This document shows positions 61,531-64,000 of a DNA stretch of 64,000 nucleotides, piece after piece. A program made the translations under genes and the position numbers. Under the pieces are notes generated by a model. That model was not told the origin of the DNA, did no database searches, and worked only from the letters and a program-made list of their open reading frames with translations. Numbering within the stretch: the first letter of the stretch is position 1; every line of letters starts with the position of its first letter. The DNA comes from Limnoperna fortunei (lineage: Eukaryota; Mollusca; Bivalvia; Mytilida; Modiolidae). The stretch lies in assembly GCA_944474755.1 (NCBI GenBank), contig OX104113.1:72725600-72789599 (forward strand), read 5' to 3'.

Positions 61531-64000
61531 ATCGTCGTGATTGTAGTGATTCATATGCGTTATGTCTACTTACTATTGTTATTGTTTTTTTAGTTAATTA
61601 TATAAATTGATACCTATATTGTATTTATAATTTCGTTTTGCGTATTGAATTCTACTAAGAGTAACAAAATAAAGTCCAAAGAAGTCCTTATTTTTCATTA
61701 AATATATGTATACTAATTCATCTTCAGTTCAAAACTTAATACTGTAAGATTTCAAGAGGTTAACGAACGAATACACACAATTAAACATTGGTCATTTTAG
61801 ACCGACAATTTTTTACAGTATATCATGCGAAAAATATCGAACAATACGGGTGCCAGAGTGTTTGAAATACCATAATCCCATTCAGTGATAAACACAAGAA
61901 TGTATGAAAACACTAGCCACTACAAGCGCTACAAAAAGCAGTGATATATAAACCAGAAAATATTCTATTATTTTGTGACTATAAATTGTATGAAACAGTT
62001 TTTTTAACCATAACAAGGTTTCATCACAAGAATAGTATCGACACAAAAACAGTCTTCTTTCAATTTCCACGTCTGGTACCTCACCTTCTACCGATATAGT
62101 TAGGAGTTAACTTCAATTTTAAAATATTAAATATTATCATTATGAGACTTCTGCTTTAACGTATATCCAATCAGATATGATTTTACGCATATTTGCACAC
62201 CAAGTGTCATTCCTACATTTAAAAAATCATGAACGTTATTCGACAATAGTGGTAAAACTTTCTTCCAGTTGAGAACCATCTTTAACTCACGATACTTTCG
62301 TTTCGGTTGGTTAAGATTAAAATCCACGGAAATTTCAGGCAGGACAAACAAACAGAACAACCGATATTTCACTTCGCACTATAGTAAATTCAGACACGGT
62401 GAATTCAGATGATGCACAGGCTAATACATTGTTGTATATTACTTGCAATAAGGTTCAAGTGTTTCTGAAACTTATATTAAATGTCTGAGAAAACCTCCGT
62501 CTATCATTTAACGCCATCCTCAATCAACTCATATAATCTGCCAGGTGGTTATGTTATGGTTCCTTGTTAAAAAGAATTTTAAAGTACATGTAGTTTGGAA
62601 ATCCCCTTGTAGACAATTATATAGCCGGATATTATGCAACTTATCATGGGTGAGGTCGGAAATATAATTAGACTGCTTTATTTTGAAGTTATGACGCATA
62701 CATGAGAATAGGGTTTAGAAAATTCATGTTAGGTCACTTTTTTTCAATTTTTAACAATGTTTAACCAAATACCAAAAACCAAAAACAGTCCCTTGTTAAA
62801 GAAACATTATTCAGGGTCGTAAAGTCGATAGTACAGAAGAGGAGGCAGGGGTACTGGAGGATATATCTTCCAGCCGCTAGAGATATTTTGACCCAAAAAA
62901 TTTACTTTCTGGTACATGCATACTTGTTTAAATATAAAAGGAGAAAAGGTTGTTTCCTTTTATTAATGTTGGTTGTTGATTGCTTTAAAAAAAAAACACA
63001 CATTTTCCTTTCCCCCTTTAAGATAGAGGACACAGCCGCCTCCTATGCCTATATATAATTGACGGTCTTGTTTTTTTGTTGTGGAATCGTGGACATGTTT
63101 GTAGTAAAAATTTATAAAGAAACTCTTAGTTCGCCAAAATAATATTGCAAGAAAGAAGACATAATTTTGTTTTTAAGAAGTTAGGAGTAAACATTGGGAT
63201 ATACATCTACAACACAGATCTTCATACCTAAATATATATGTCTACACAATACAAATCAACTAGCGCCGACGTCTTCTGACATGGAAATAAAATTTGAGAA
63301 TGTTCTTCTCTATTTAAGGTTAGTAGTCACTTCCGGAAATTATATAGTTATCTAACACATGGAAAACCCCAGTTATATAATTTTAGCAAATACCTAGCAA
63401 AACCAATAAAATATGTTTTTGTTATTGGTCTTCCAAGGTATATAACAAACAATACCCTTTATGTAATGGGTTTTGTCTCTGTGACTTCATTTATTCGTGT
63501 ATCATGAATAAACTATATTTATCATATTATGTTGGCATAAAATACATTTCCTGGCTCGATTAAAAAACTTTTGTGATGGACTTTTTGGCATGTTTCAGAA
63601 CACAACTCTTGATACCGCACGCCAAATAAGACCAATAATCCGTTCTTATTTGTGTGTTAAAACGAGATATACAGCAGTCATCAAAACTTTAAACTATTGA
63701 TTGTTTTGACAAACAACTTTTTCCCGGAGATTTTGATATTTGCGTAATCACTTACCAAACGCTTGTCTTGAGTTTTCGGTTTTATTTATGTAACACACAC
63801 ATATATATATTACATAATTAATTGAAATCTATATTTAACTATATTTATTTTAAAAATAAACTCTTAACCGTGAAATCCTCGAACATTTTGTATTTCACTT
63901 TTAATTTTGGTTTAAATCTAATAATATATGGCAATAATGAAACTAAAATACAACCAGAAGTAGTTTATTAACATTGAATATAAAATAACTATCTTATGCA

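Larger units (their letters stand above)
58601..64000. other. Upstream/intergenic DNA
   Basis: This AT-rich DNA lies beyond the proposed promoter. It holds a SINE 3' fragment (60170-60395), a foldback (60854-60941) and a degenerate MITE copy (61139-61530). Short minus-strand frames at 61882-62070 and 62127-62372 look like chance. In 58601-60170 and 61530-64000 I found no convincing exon or element. Confidence 0.6.

Noticed and set aside
61882..62372. Two minus-strand frames, one with a hydrophobic C-terminal segment
   Set aside because: The first starts at GTG, they are in different phases, and no splice pair joins them convincingly. A membrane-like segment arises easily from AT-rich DNA.

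Overview
The window is animal nuclear DNA, AT-rich and gene-poor. It looks like a bivalve mollusc: it holds an FNDC3-type gene with very large introns, several copies of a class II tRNA-derived SINE whose tail resembles molluscan SINEs, Helitron-like elements ending in a C-rich/G-rich hairpin plus TATA, a decayed Penelope-like retroelement and many GC-looped foldback repeats. I see no CRISPR, operon, rRNA or intact tRNA. The species was not identified.

The only host gene I can support is the 5' half of an FNDC3 orthologue (fibronectin type III domain containing 3) on the minus strand. Four coding exons fit together in phase: 46248-46713 (start codon), 10645-10808, 8727-8922 and 2560-2712. They encode the N-terminal Pro/His/Ser-rich region that precedes the FN3 domains; the FN3 exons and the membrane anchor lie left of position 1. 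A likely non-coding first exon with a YY1-type AAAATGGCGG element is at about 58435-58600. A second, alternative first coding exon is proposed at 18843-18927; it ends in the same phase as the main first exon.

The rest is intron and upstream DNA filled with repeats. 1-980: a 171-bp tandem array ending in a Helitron-like hairpin. 2.7-8.7 kb: SINEs, a second Helitron-like copy, local duplications. 11-25.9 kb: SINEs, degenerate tandem repeats, foldbacks and a large minisatellite pair (24.2-25.9 kb). 27.1-28.0 kb: an internally deleted pogo/Tigger-like element with TA duplications. 31.2-36.1 kb: a composite island whose outer ends are inverted, containing a diverged tandem pair with tRNA-like boxes, a TIR MITE, and a 1,070-bp element with minisatellite TIRs and a 6-bp target duplication into which a LINE 3' end appears to be inserted. 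38.8-42.1 kb: degenerate repeats, a minisatellite and MITEs. 42.8-43.4 kb: Penelope-like RT remnant. 49.6-50.2 kb: a SINE inserted in a SINE with a 13-bp target duplication.

The most notable object is a 7.1-kb DNA transposon, 50776-57891, in the proposed first intron. Its 306-bp terminal inverted repeats differ at 4 positions by my count. On its plus strand it carries relics of an SGNH hydrolase, a Crypton/DUF3504-type tyrosine recombinase and a probable MULE-type transposase C-terminus. I do not know a described element with that combination.
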